From Steinernema hermaphroditum (taxonomy: Eukaryota > Nematoda > Chromadorea > Rhabditida > Steinernematidae): a stretch of DNA of 64,000 nt. The position numbers and the translations under genes were made by a program. The notes under the pieces are model-generated. The model had not been told where the DNA came from. It made no database searches and saw only the letters and a list, made by a program, of their open reading frames with translations. Below are positions 36,089 through 47,464 of the stretch, piece by piece. The stretch spans positions 15,958,769-16,022,768 of the forward strand of contig CM059624.1 in the NCBI GenBank assembly GCA_030435675.1, given 5' to 3'. Every line of letters starts with the position of its first letter. The first letter of the stretch is position 1.

Positions 36089-38657
36089 ATGTCGAAAGCT
36101 GGTCGAGCGGTCGCTTTTGTCATCGATGTCTCACCGAATATGGCAAGCGTACCTGAAGGAGCAAAGGAGAGCGGCATCGACCGTGCGAGATCGGTGGTGC
36201 GTTCAGTCATCGCGGCTAATGTGAGTCATTTGTTCAGTTCAAGTTTTTGATGGTTGTTTTACAGTTCTTCACTGGCTCAAACGACCTCTTCGGCATCGTT
36301 CAAACGTGCATAAGTCCCGACGGCGATGGCATTCATTGTCGCGAGCTCGAAACTGCCTCTGTAGATCTGCTCAAATTCGTTGACAGAGAGCTAAGAGAGC
36401 CAGATACCGAACCGGAAACCCCATTCGAATGTGCGTACAACTATTGAAACTCATCATCACTTCTAAGCATTTAAGGCTTGCGACTCGCGTTGGAAACGAT
36501 CAAAGAAAAAGACGGTAAAACCGTAACGGAGAAGACCATCATCTACCTGAGCAACTCTCCGAATCCGTTAGAACCTGCGGAGATTGTACCATTCCTTGAA
36601 GAATGTGATGAAGCGAACTGCCAGTTGGTTGTTGTTGGAAAACCTGAAAGAGAGGAAGCCCCGGAAGATCTCCAATACTGCTGGTTGAGCTTTAAGTAGG
36701 ATCAATGTTCCAAGCTGATTACTATTGTTAAGTTGTTCAGAGATGCATCGGCTGGTGTGAGCCATTTCAAAGGAAAGCAAACTGCTGCAAGGAATATGTT
36801 CTGTCCGCTGATTATTGGAGCTGGTGAACACGACAAAATCAATGTAAACATGCTAATAAAACATCAAACTGCGAAGCCCAATATGAAGATAGAACATATT
36901 CGTGGATTGGATGGGGAGAAGGTATGGGTTGAGTGGCGTCTATTTCAATCAACGCGAGCATCGTTAGCTTCAAAAAGTGCGACGTGATGCGACTATGATG
37001 ACCAGCCATTTTGACCGCGAAGAAGATGAAGCTCAAGAAGATGCTGGTTCTACTTGGACTAAGCCGTCCACATCAGAAGAACCAAAGGACTATCAGGTTA
37101 AAGAAACTGTTAGAGGTTTGCCAGAGATGAATATATGATAAAGACGACGTTATGTTTAGGCGTCATGTACGGGTGTCATCAAGTTGTTCTTAACGAAGAC
37201 GATTGGAAAGAGAGCCAGAGTGTAGGCGGAAGTGTCTTCCGGTCATTACGACTTATTATGTTCGCAAAAAAAGAAGATATTCTCCCTGAGCAGATACTGA
37301 AGGGCAGTTTGTACTACGTCCTTCCCAAATCGGGCGATGCGGTAAGCATCTCATAGTCTGAGTATGGATTTGATTCTTATTCTACTTGCAGAACCATAGC
37401 TTTGCATTTTCTACTCTTGTTGATGCTATGCTGGAAACGAACAAGGTTGCGATAGTAAGCTATGTGTATAACATCAAGTCGAAGCCTAAGCTTGCCGCAC
37501 TGATTCCACGTCTTAGCAAGAAAGGATGTCGCATGTGCTATATGGTATATTTGCCGTTTTATCAAGACGTGAGATCTGTTGAATTCCCATCGTTGAAGGA
37601 CGTAGCCATTAGCGGTACTTTCGTCAATTCGTGCTCGATAATTTGCTTCTCGTTGTAGATCATCAAAAAGACGCGATGAAGTCGTTTGTGGAGCAGTTGA
37701 CTTTGGGCGAAAGCGACTTCAAGCCGAAGGGTATTCTAAATCCCATGATCCAGAAGACTTATACGACTCTCCTGCACGCGGCGCTTACCGACGACATCGC
37801 ATCGAAGCCTGACTGTTCCGACTTACTTCTGAATATTAGTCCGGATGAGAAGATGGTAGAGAAATGCCGGTGAGTACCGAGGCTTCATTTGCGCCATAAC
37901 GATGCCGGCTTATTCTAGTGAGATCGTCGAAGTGTTGACAAAGCAGTTCCCATTGGAGAAAATTGAAAAGATACCGCGAGCCGGCACTTCAACTACCGCC
38001 GAACCTGTTGACTGGGAAGATATTTTCAATGAGGAAGAACTCAGCGGTCAGATCATCACGAAGATCGAAGAAGAACAGGCAGCAGCCCCACTGAAAAACA
38101 TCAAATTTGAAAGTCCACTCGTTTACTCGATGCTCGTGAAGAAAGAGAACGAAGACGACAGTATCCGAGCAATGGACCAAACTGCGGGTCGCTTGGCGAG
38201 CGTCATTAATACGGCCATTGAATTCGATGACGATCTGCAACGCGAGCGGGCCTTGGAATTCCTTCGTGAGTGGCGCAAGAACTCAGTGCAGTACAGGTGC
38301 CCCGGAATTTACAATCACTTTCTGCAAGATACGGTTCGTCGCGCACGGGAGAACGGAAATTTCCGCACTTTCCTAAAGTGCATCTCTGAGTGTGAGCTCA
38401 TCTTTGCAAGCTACCACATCTCATTCTATTCTGTTTAGGCCAAAGTGGTGGACACTTAGAAAGTAAGAAGGGTCAGAATGGTGAACACCGACAGCGATTG
38501 ATCATCAATGCCGAGGAGTGCCCTGAAGGTGGTCTCTCTGCAGAAGAAGAGGAGAAGTTCAACGAGCAGATGCGCTATGCGATTAGGAACGGAGATGGTG
38601 AACATGCTGTATTACCCGAGGTGAAGAACGAGGGGGACGAGGAGGAGTGGGACCTGT
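36089..38657 (+). CDS. cku-80: Ku80 (XRCC5-type) DNA end-binding subunit
   Basis: Forms the Ku70/Ku80 ring that binds DNA double-strand ends for non-homologous end joining and affects telomere maintenance; nuclear. About nine exons run from ATG at 36089 (MSKAGRAVAFVIDVSPNMAS) to TGA at 38655-38657. The N terminus is the vWA-like domain (36.1-36.9 kb). An acidic linker follows (REEDEAQEDAG). The Ku core beta-barrel covers about 37.1-37.6 kb (RSLRLIMFAKKEDI, GSLYYVLPKSGDA, FSTLVDAMLETNKVA). The arm and C-terminal helical region cover 37.65-38.4 kb. A 46-nt intron at about 37613-37659 restores frame across an apparent shift. The protein ends in an acidic tail, EGDEEEWDL. Assignment rests on the ordered Ku motifs. 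Confidence 0.9.
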
Positions 38658-38856
38658 GAAAGATGGAGTGTTTAATGATCTCTTGCTGATAGTAGTGGTT
38701 AAATTTGTAAGTAAAGTTATATTATCGGTTAACGAATTCTGTATTCAGGTTTTATTTCGCTTGTTGTCAGGTTATGTAGATTATAGATTCCCGGTTCTCT
38801 ATTGGGAGACGCGAGTACAACAGCAGCAAGTCTCAAAATCGGCCATGTCGTCGTTC

Positions 38857-40459
38857 TTAAACAGGGATGGCGAAGCAGCCGACCGTGATTTCGGCGATCT
38901 TGTAGTGATACAAACGTGCCTCTAGTTGCACGCAGCCGGACACTTGGACGCGGGAGGTTCGGATCTAGACGAACATCTCTTAATGTGAACAGAAACCACT
39001 GAACTCACATTGTATAGTTTGACGCACATCGAGGCATATTCACGAAGATGAGGCACTTCAAAACAGTACGCTGGAGGGTTTCGAACTAACAAGGCATTTG
39101 ATGGTTCTATGTCAGAAGTATCTGGATACCTGAGAGCTCTTCAGAGAAGCTGATGTGGTCGTTGATTGAAAAAGACAATTTAAGTCCGATGTCTTCGGAG
39201 ATGTATGAGATATTCCAGCAAGCTTAACTGAGGTTAAATAGTGGAAAAGCTTGTTAGCAATACCGTTGTCGTCGAGGCGAATCTTTCTAACTCTGAGGTG
39301 AGCACAACATCCACAGTTTTTCGCGACGCATTGACATCCATAAGTGCTGGAAACCACATGACGACTCTCTAAATAATGGCTCAGATCTGGACAAACGGGG
39401 TCGACTCACTCAACGCATCTTCATTTCGGCGGTGCACGGCAACAGAAAGCGAGAAATTTTCCAGCATGCTTAGAGTTTTTGTGTGTTTTCCATTTTGGAT
39501 AACTTCAGTTACGTCGACAATGTAAAAATCTAGAGGAGACTTGAAATGACTGAACCAGAAGTAGCTACCTTGAGCGCTTTTAGACAGATTATACAGCTGG
39601 ACTCCAAGGAACGTTTTTCCGTTCTTTTGAGTAATCGATGGAGTTAGTCCGACGATTGTGTGGTCTTCGAAGGTTTCGTCGTGGGTTTTGCGAAGGAACG
39701 AAGGCTCCTGGAGGCTCAGACTCTGAAATACTATTCGTCCTATTAAGCGCGTCGCAGTTACCATGAAGATAAGCACAAAGATAAATCTATATGAATGAAG
39801 CCAAATAGGTAATTACATTTGACATATACACGAAACTGTTGTGCGAAATTCGGTCACGGTCGGCTTTTATTCGGTCGGCACCCTTATATTGCCTTGCGGG
39901 GCATGACCATGGACGGGGTATGATCAGGTTTGGACATAGGAGAGAGATGAACACGGGCCGCAAAAGGGATGTGGTATGAATGAGAAAGAACTTAGGCAGG
40001 AACGGAGAACAGGATGAGGCATGGACCGGACGAGAACATGGCCCAAGCACTGCAACATGGACATAGAATGAGACATGAACTCGGTGACTCGGAAACTTTA
40101 GTTATCTCATATAAGCGAATCATGAAAAATCATGTACATAGAACATGAATACGTAAATGTGTCTTTGATATGCTTAAGGGCGTGGCTTTTGAAAGCCTTT
40201 TGAACGACATACCTCAAAACTGTGATGATCTAAGGAGTTCAGTAGCACCAGTGAGTACGAGATATTCGACTGCGCTGCATTCGATAAAGCGTCGGCAGCA
40301 GCGTGTGCCTTCAAACGAACGTCGAGGAACGAGTTTGCCTAAAAATTTAATCACTCCACCTCTCATGGCTCACAGGATGTATCCCTTTTAGAAAGGAACA
40401 AAGCCTACCTGAACAAAGCCAATAAAACCAATCAATAGCAGAGTGCTGAGAATCTGCAT
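38857..40459 (-). CDS. Secreted DUF4773-type Cys-rich protein
   Basis: Exons join on the minus strand. Exon 1, ATG at 40459, is a signal peptide MQILSTLLLIGFIGFVQ. Exon 2 begins ANSFLDVRLKAHAAADAL. A roughly 480-bp intron follows. The next exon begins SLSLQEPSFLRKTHDETF. Then come GCQCVAKNCGCCAHLRV, then CWNISYISEDIGLKLSFSIN, then NPPAYCFEVPHLREYASMCV, and finally GCVQLEARLYHYKIAEITVG before TAA at 38857. The cysteine pattern CxC...CxCC, CxNISY, NPP..C and GC...GCF matches my recollection of the DUF4773 family of secreted invertebrate proteins of unknown function. About 265 residues. All junction phases agree. The donor after DAL (GTCGAC) is weak, so that exon edge is tentative. Confidence 0.72.
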
Positions 40460-40630
40460 CGTTGGCGCTGTTTGGAAAGTGCACTTCGACCTCTGAAGGA
40501 GCGGAACAACAATTTGGAAAAGAAGAATTGGGAACTCCAGGCGTTAGGTGTCAACGTTGCGGGTGGAAACTATCGCACAGCAAAATGTCACAGATTCACT
40601 TTTGTTTACTGAGAAGTCGCCAGGCGGCTG

Positions 40631-40725
40631 TCGTGAGTAACCAAAAAGTGTGATAAGCCGCACTGGAACGACCGAAAAACGGGTTCTAAGCGCTATTTAT
40701 GGGCGGCATGGCCTTCATCAACCTT
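40631..40725. repeat. Local repeat X, copy 1
   Basis: Shares TAACCAAAAAGTGTG, ACGGGTTCTAAGCGCTATTT and ATGGGCGGCATG with 44938-45028. It lies upstream of the secreted DUF4773-type gene. It could mark a segmental duplication or a small element; CTATTTATGGGCGG is TATA-like. Confidence 0.5.
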
Positions 40726-40929
40726 AGTGTGCTAGGAAGAAGAAACTATAGTGGCACGAAAAAATGCATTATTTAACGAACCGATGAATCAAGATAGTGT
40801 GGTGACTATTGGTGGGTTCACTCGCTTTTTGAATGTGCGTCTTAATATGCTGTCTGCGTGATGTATCTTGTTGTGTCGTCTCATTTTGCACTACTCTACA
40901 TATAAGAGATGATTTTACCATATTGAGAA

Positions 40930-41050
40930 ATTGTCATAGAACGAACACCAGTCACGTTTTGGTTACGGACAATTCAAACAAACTATGAATAACTGCTCAG
41001 AGGAAGGGGCACATGACGTTCATGCTCGAAGAGTTCCCGGAGATTTGAAA
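40930..41050. repeat. Local repeat Y, copy 1
   Basis: Shares TAGAACGAACACCAGTCACG-type sequence, TCAAACAAACTATGAATA and GAGGAAGGGGCACATGA with 43125-43250, flanking the Cys-rich gene. This supports a local segmental duplication. Confidence 0.55.
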
Positions 41051-41202
41051 GGACGCGATCGTCAATTTATCGTAGTGCGCAAGAGTAATCGGCAAATCAG
41101 TAAATCAACCCCAAAAATATATGGACTGCGCTTCTACTTTTCATTACGGTTTGTGAATGCCGTTGACGGGACTGCGAGAACATCCGAGAGTTATTGGAAA
41201 CA

Positions 41203-42627
41203 TTAGGTCTTCTGACACCGGTTTGTTTTGTCCTGATCCCACTGAAATTGACGTGCATGTTCATCATACACAAAGGACATACCATATTCGTGGAGTTGAC
41301 CTTTAACCCGTTGGCACCAATTCCTGTATTCAAAAAAGATCCGTTCATCGGAAACTGTCTAAATAAATTGTAAATGCAGCAAAGTAGTTCGAAAGCAAAA
41401 CGCACTTTTCCATCATTGATGAAACACCGATTGCTGTTCTTTCCGTAATTATATTCTCTTGGACAACACACAGTGGTATGTTCAGGATTGAAGTATCCTC
41501 GAGGACAGCAAATAGGCTGTGCATCAACGACACTAGTCAGCTCTGTGTCCCGTGGGCAGCAAATATCCTTTTCGTTGACCGTTTCCCAATAGATCCAGTC
41601 TCCGGGACAACACACATCTCTCTCGTTTCGTCTTCCAGCGAAATTTAACCCTTTAGAACAGCATGCGGCCACTTGCTTAACGATGTTATTGGGGACAGTG
41701 CCTTCCGGGCAGCAGCTCTCCTTCTGTCGACAGCAATAGCGCGATGCTTTGAACTTGACGGAGATTGAGCCTTGCGGGCAGGGCCACCAGTACTTTCCGT
41801 CATATCCGCACGAACACGAGCCTGTTTTTGTCCGGCATTCGTCGTCAAGACACGGTTTTTCCGTTGTCGTCGTGGAAATGGTCGTGGCTGATGCGGTTGT
41901 GGTTGTTGGTGTAGTCGTTGCATCGTCAAGGCAGTCTTTGTTTCCATCTTCGAACTTGTCGCAAAGCTTATGCTGCAAATCGAATTATTCTCAAAATTAG
42001 GGTTGTCGAGTCGAATAGAATAATTCGTGTTTTCGTGAATATCGAAGATTGGATTCAATATTCGAGGATCTTCAAATCAGACTGAAATTATCAATGACGA
42101 TAACATACCACATCGTTCATTTCGCGACAAATTGAGCTTTCGTTCGCACATTCTTTGAAGTCGACAGTTGCTTTGTTCAATAGATCTTTGACTAAGTGGA
42201 TCCGTTGTACTTAGGATGTTGAAATAAATCTTTCTTTACCAGTATCGTTGCGTTCCTTTTCACAAATACCTTCCTCGTGATCTCTCTTGTCTACTATGAA
42301 GTAGAGCTTTCCTTCTTTGGCATCCTTTTCTAGTGGATTGCGTTCAAAGTTTGTGAAGTTCCAGATCAGAGTGCATTCCAAAACGTGTGTTTCATTCGCG
42401 TGGAGTTCGAAGGCAAAGGCTTCCTTCTTGTAAGCCTCATAGCCACATTCTTCGAAGTCGTCGATCCCTGTAGATTTGTTGTTCTGGCCTTTGATTTTGA
42501 CATTGAGGACCGTGTAGCGATAGTTCTCTTTGCATACAACCTAAACGCCGTTATCAACACGATATTTGAGGACGCTTACAGTCTCAGGTCCACTAAGGAA
42601 CAGGAGCAGGAAGAGGATGGGGACCAT
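41203..42627 (-). CDS. Secreted Thr/Cys-rich protein with CC repeats
   Basis: Minus-strand exons: a signal peptide MVPILFLLLFLSGPET (ATG at 42627), then VCKENYRYTVLNVKIKGQNN through ECGYEAYKKEAFAFELH and WNFTNFERNPLEKDAK to CEKERNDT. A small exon ECANESSICREMNDV follows, then HKLCDKFEDGNKDCLDD. Next come a Thr linker and a series of CCP-type repeats spaced about 20 residues apart (CCPEGT, CCSKGL, CCPGDW, CCPRDT, CCPRGY, CCPREY). Two final small exons end QDKTNRCQKT and TAA at 41203. It is predicted to be extracellular and disulphide-rich. The repeats resemble granulin-like spacing but I do not assign that family. Truncated relatives lie at 45722-46461 and 43364-43491. Junctions are canonical. 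Confidence 0.75.
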
Positions 42628-43363
42628 CCAGCAGCTCCTCAAAAACCACACTGAATGAGCTCTCAATAGATCGGCGTACGAAGGCAATTTTCACAACGAA
42701 CGCGCTTTCCTGTTCTTGTTGCAAGTTGCCAGTGGATTCTCTAACCTCTGCTTTATTGAGGAGGCCCTGCACTCCGTTTGCCGTTCCGGCGTACACCTCT
42801 ACTGGTATCAAACACTCCATCGGCTCGATAAAACCGACAAAAAAAAAGATACTGGATTCGGTGTGATGCAAGGCGTAATTCCTTTGATTTATACAATAAA
42901 ATCGTGATATCGCTCAAGTGTGCATTAAAAAATCCGCTTTTTGTTCCATGCATTTCTAAATATAAACTGATGACTCCCAGGGTCTTTTTTCGTGTCAATG
43001 ATCGCCCCGTTCAATCTGTCGTAAGCCGAATCACATATCGCTAAGGAGACGGTTTGCACCAACTGATCACCCGCGCCGCCTAGTCAAGCCGAGGATTCGC
43101 TTTTATGAACTTTATTGGGGCACTGTCGCAGAACGAACGCTAGTCACGTTTTGGTGACTCGATCGGTTTCGAACAGCTCAAACAAACTATGAATAGTTGT
43201 TCAAAGGAAGGGGCGCATGAGTAAGTTCATGCGCAAATTTCCCATCTGATGACCTGAAGAAGCCCATAGTGCGCGTGCTAGAGATACTGCAACATTTTAA
43301 ACATTATTACTGTACAATATTCGCAGTTTTGTCCCGATGTCGACGCATAACTATTCATGTCGT
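42628..43363. other. Intergenic with repeat Y copy 2 and a possible retroposon 3' end
   Basis: 43125-43250 matches repeat Y at 40930-41050. Around 42860-42895, TCGGTGTGATGCAAGGCGTA followed by CAATAAAAT resembles the 3' terminus shared by the SINE-like retroposons at 6.2, 18.4 and 56.4 kb. Only the terminal 40 bp or so match, so this is tentative. Confidence 0.35.
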
Positions 43364-43491
43364 AGGACGTTGAAATTCATCTTTCCTTATCAGTATCGTT
43401 GCGTTCCTTTTCACAAATACCTTCCTCGTGATCTCTCTTGTCTACTATGAAGTAGAGCTTTCCTTCTTTCGCGTCGTTTTCGATTGGACTG
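43364..43491 (-). pseudogene. Fragment of the Cys-rich gene (second-exon piece)
   Basis: About 125 bp match the middle of the second exon of the genes at 42627 and 46461 (minus strand; KEGKLYFIVDKRDHEEGICE and the intron edge after ERNDT). Flanking exons are missing. It is a relic of a third duplicate. Confidence 0.7.
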
Positions 43492-43783
43492 CCACGAACC
43501 ACTCTCTGTCGCAAACCCTGTTCACCTCAAGCCAGCAATTCCAATGTTTTTATCCACATTTTCGTCAGCATTTAATGAAAATGAATTGCCACCTGACCCA
43601 AACCGCGTAAACGTTGACCTCATTTCACCTCACCACATGACGCACAATACGCAATTACCATATTTTCCACGCAGCGTCTCTTTCACCTGTCTAATTAATT
43701 CAGTTTTCAATTTAATATGCTTACGCTTTGTCGTGAATTTCACTTAAGCAGTCACTTCTACTGCTTCTAACGACCCAACCAAC

Positions 43784-44770
43784 ATGATCGAAAGCGCTTA
43801 TGTTATTCCACTGACTACCATAAACATTATTAATCTTCTAGCCATTATATTCACGATTTATGTTGTGTTGTTCAAAACACCACCGAAAATAAAAACCAAC
43901 GCTCTATTCTTATTGAACATCCTCTTCTGGTCCTTGATGACTTGCCTATTCCAAGGTCTTTTCATGCAGATAACGATCATACTACCCTTGAACTGTATTC
44001 AGCTTAATGGACTTCTTAGACTAGTTCTGATTGGTGACACAGGAGTTGCTTTAATGGCGGCATCGATTACTGTATTATACGGGAATTCCGCTATGGCTGC
44101 CTTCTTACCTGTACAGCTCAGATTCGTGAGAATTGCCTGGTTTGGCAATGTCAAGAAGTGGCCTAAATCTGCAGGCTATGGATACTGCATCGGTAGCCAC
44201 ATCGTGATCAGTCTCATTATCCTGATTCTTGTGCTCATCTTCGGCAGATCTTACTCGATTCAAGATGGTATGGGCTGTTGGAACAGTTACGGATCTAGCA
44301 AATTACCCATAGTAACCATCAGTTCTGTATTTATCGTTCTGACCGGTGTCATGTTCACCTTGCTAGCTGTCACCAGAAAGTACTTGGACAAGCAAAAGCA
44401 GATAATTAGTAGACAATCATATAAGCGAGAAAGTGTGCTGACCAGGAATCTGTTCATTGTGACACTAGTACCTGTGCTCTTTCTTTTCTCGCCTATTTTG
44501 CTCCTACTTCTGGCTCTGTATTTGGACAAACCAATCTCTGTCTACTTGGCTCACTTAGCGGAAATATGGATCTGCTTTCATGGTGTAACCATATGCATAA
44601 CGATACTGACGATATACAGAACGTATCGAGTGGCGGCATATTTTGCATTGTTGAAAGCGGCGATGAAGATTAGGTCATGTATACCTAGGCCGATCTTGGA
44701 GAGAATCTACGCGTCTCGGTTCGCGGGCGCAGCCAGCCGTCGAGGAAGTCGATATAATGCTCGCTATTGA
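43784..44770 (+). CDS. Intronless seven-transmembrane receptor-like protein
   Basis: A single open frame of 328 codons from ATG at 43784 (MIESAYVIPLTTINIINL) to TGA. Hydrophobic segments lie at about residues 10-30, 43-65, 80-110, 145-170, 185-210, 230-255 and 265-290, a 7TM pattern, with a basic tail (AGAASRRGSRYNARY). Motifs such as QLRFVRIAWFGN after the third segment fit a nematode serpentine receptor but I cannot assign the class. It is unusual here in having no intron, which may mean retroposition or a naturally intronless family. The likely role is a membrane chemoreceptor. Confidence 0.7.
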   Translation: MIESAYVIPLTTINIINLLAIIFTIYVVLFKTPPKIKTNALFLLNILFWSLMTCLFQGLFMQITIILPLNCIQLNGLLRLVLIGDTGVALMAASITVLYGNSAMAAFLPVQLRFVRIAWFGNVKKWPKSAGYGYCIGSHIVISLIILILVLIFGRSYSIQDGMGCWNSYGSSKLPIVTISSVFIVLTGVMFTLLAVTRKYLDKQKQIISRQSYKRESVLTRNLFIVTLVPVLFLFSPILLLLLALYLDKPISVYLAHLAEIWICFHGVTICITILTIYRTYRVAAYFALLKAAMKIRSCIPRPILERIYASRFAGAASRRGSRYNARY

Positions 44771-44937
44771 GAGACTGTTTCATATTGTGAGCGTTTTTAT
44801 GACTTTGGGTGTTTGTGCTTGCCAGTGAAAATAAACCCGACGTTGAAAATCAAGCAGTGGTGACTTAGTGTAGATGGAGCCAACGGCAAGAATTGTCGCG
44901 GATTGAACGGGTAACAATCTTGAGTCGAGTCGACACG

Positions 44938-45028
44938 AGCTAACCAAAAAGTGTGCACACTCGAACGATTGAGAAAAAAACGGGCTCTAAGCGCTATTTA
45001 TGGGCGGCATGTCCTTTACCAACCTTTA
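44938..45028. repeat. Local repeat X, copy 2
   Basis: Matches 40631-40725 (ACGGGCTCTAAGCGCTATTT, ATGGGCGGCATGTCC). It ends immediately before the diverged LTR. Confidence 0.5.
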
Positions 45029-45029
45029 A

Positions 45030-45760
45030 AGCAAATGCGATACGGCGGCGCTCGCCTTAAACCCTTCTAGCTGATCCGCAGCTATTGAAGGTGCCACGCG
45101 GGTTATGGGCCCTTGAAGCTTCGTTGTACGCGTGTGTGACGCGTTTTCCTTCTTCTCTCTTCTCCTCTTCCCTTCTTGCCTTCTTCTCTCTCCTTGCGTC
45201 TCCTTTCTTCCTTTCCTTGATCACTGCGTGTGATCCCAAAATCGCCCCTAGCGACTACTGACTAGTGCGCTCTCTGGCTGCGTAGTCCTTCCTGTCCTAC
45301 TCTAGGTACAGGGCCAAATGTGGGAATATCGACGACGAGGAACCAACAAGTCGATGATCCCGATATAACCAACCAAGCACCGTGCTTGCCGCGTTTTGCA
45401 GCCGGTTTACCCGTGTCGCCTGCTGGGCACCGGGTTGTTGTGATAGTGTTCGCTTGTTGATTTATCGTGTAGATAAAAGTTGTGTTTTAGCTGGCTTTGT
45501 CGTGTACGTATTGTATATTAATATGTCGTGTACGTATATTATATACGTACACGTTTCGCGCGTTTGAACTTCTTCTGGTGGGAAAATGCGTAAGTTCGTC
45601 TAGCGAGACGAAAGGCGCGGGAAATCATGCGAGCTCAGCGGAGAAACGTGCGTTACATGATTAATCCTGATATACTAGATGCAGGGGGTTTGACTGTGAA
45701 ACAAGCGTAAAAAGACACGAATTATGCGATCCCCGCAGCGTTGGCGAGACGAAAGAAAAA
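45030..45760 (-). mobile_element. Diverged solo or truncated LTR related to the BEL element
   Basis: From about 45034 the sequence ATGCGATACGGCGGCGCTCG and later TGATCACTGCGTGTGATCC, GCGACTACTGACT and GTACAGGGCCAAAT match the plus-strand order of the 46775-47449 LTR with many changes and small indels. The far edge is unclear (motifs ATGCGTAAG near 45588 and GAGACGAAAG near 45750). No internal coding region is attached. It overlaps the 3' end of the truncated Cys-rich gene. Confidence 0.6.
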
Positions 45761-46461
45761 GTCAAGGCTCGCTATGTCTGTCGTCGTGGCTGAGTCGGTT
45801 GTGGTTGTTGGAGTAATCGTTGCATCGTCAAGGCAGTTTTTGTTTCCGTCTCCGAACTTGTCGCAAAGGCTATGCTGCAAATCGAATAAAACAGATAGAT
45901 TGATGAGATCAGTGTGAAAATCTCAATGAACATACCACATCGTTCATTTCGCGACAAATTGAGCTTTCGTTCGCACATTCTTTGAAGTCGACAGTTGCTT
46001 TGTTCAATAGATCTTTGACTAAGTGGATACGTTGTACTCGGGACGTTGAAATGCATCTTTCTTTACCAGTATCGTTGCGTTCCCTTTCACAAATACCTTC
46101 CGCGTGATCTCTCTTGTCTACTATGAAGTAGAGCTTTCCTTCTTTCGCGTCCTTTTCAATTGGACTGCGTTCAAAGCGTGTGAAGTTCCAGATCAGAGTG
46201 CATTCCAAAACGTGTGTTTCATTCGCGTGGAGTTCGAAGGCAAAGGCTTCCTTCTTGTAAGCCTCATAGCCACATTCTTCGAAGTCCAAAATTCCTGTAG
46301 TTTCATTATTTTGGCCGTTGATTTTGACAGTCAGGACTGTGTAGCGATAGTCCTCTTTGGCGATAGTCTAATATCTGTTCACTGCCATATCACTTGAGAA
46401 CACCTACTCTGTAAAGTGTAATGAAAAATAACAATAGAAGAAAACGAAGAAAGATGTCCAT
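45722..46461 (-). CDS. Truncated paralogue of the Cys-rich gene, C terminus in LTR sequence
   Basis: Minus strand, ATG at 46461: signal peptide MDIFLRFLLLLFFITLYR, then EDYRYTVLTVKINGQNN through ECGYEAYKKEAFAFELH, small exon ECANESSICREMNDV and HSLCDKFGDGNKNCLDD, as in the gene at 42627. After the Thr linker (TTTTDSATTT) the frame runs into diverged LTR-like DNA (IASLDFFFRLANAAGIA, TAA at 45722), so the whole CC-repeat domain is absent. It is either a pseudogene or a shortened secreted protein; the retained part shows no stop. It is annotated as coding with that doubt. Confidence 0.55.
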
Positions 46462-46774
46462 CCTTCGGTTCTGATACCGTCATCTGGCGGACTTAAATCG
46501 GAGCATTTTCTCCAACGGAGGCGGGGATTTCTCGGGGAGTTTTGCAAAATTTTTCAATACATTTTTGGCACATAAAGTCGTCAGCGATTATTTCAAGTTA
46601 TCCGTTGCCAATAGATATATCGCAGAAGGTGGATTTGCAGCTGTTGCGTCGTTTCCATTTTTGCATTATCGTTGAAGTGAGCAGCGCAACAAAAGCGAAA
46701 AAAGTTAACACGTACTACATTCGGACACTTATAGCTGCTTGCGAAGGTTTTCGATGTTATCGGGGTTTTTAAAC

Positions 46775-47449
46775 TAAAAGCGAAGTGCGATACGGCGGTG
46801 CTCGCCTCTAACTTCCGATCCGATCCGCAGCAATCGGAAGCGCCACGCGGGGAAATGCCCTTGAAGTCCGCTGTAGCGTACGTGACGCGCTTCTTCCCTT
46901 TCTTCTCCTTGATCACTGCGTGTGATCCAAATCGCCCCTTGTGGCGATGCGTAGTCCCAGGCGACTACTGACTTACGCGCTCTTCTGGCAGCGAAGTCCT
47001 TCCTGTTCTCAGCGAGATACAGGGCCAAATAACCGCGGAATACGACGACGACTATGTACACGACTCGACGAATCCGGGATAGGTTGCGTTGCGGTCTAGA
47101 AAGCTAGCTAAAAGGCAACAATTTATCAACACGATAAAATAACAACCAAGCAACACGATAAAATGTTCGCACCAGCGATACAACAAGATAACCACAATCA
47201 CACGAAGAAGCGCGCTCTTGTGCGCGAGCGGGAACTATCGTCGAGCGAGCGGGAGGTCCGTTCAAGTTTGCACAACGAGAGGAGAATGCGTACGTTCGCT
47301 CTACGAACTGGTGCGTAAGAGAAGACTCCGAGATGGAGATGCGTATGCGTAGCGTTCAGCGCTTTTCACCACACTTAATGCCCCGAACTTAAGATGCGTA
47401 TAAGGATTTGAAAGAAAAAAATGCGTAACTTCGCAGCAAAGCTGCGACA
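46775..47449 (-). repeat. 3' LTR of the BEL element
   Basis: On the minus strand it starts TGTCGCAGCTTTGCTGCGAA and ends ...CGCACTTCGCTTTTA. A purine-rich stretch (minus-strand AGGGGCCGGGAG, 47450-47461) abuts it and is the likely polypurine tract. Confidence 0.95.
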
Positions 47450-47464
47450 CTCCCGGCCCCTGGC

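Noticed and set aside
44938..45570. A second full BEL element
   Set aside because: Only a diverged LTR-like sequence is present; no gag-pol or second LTR partner is found next to it.
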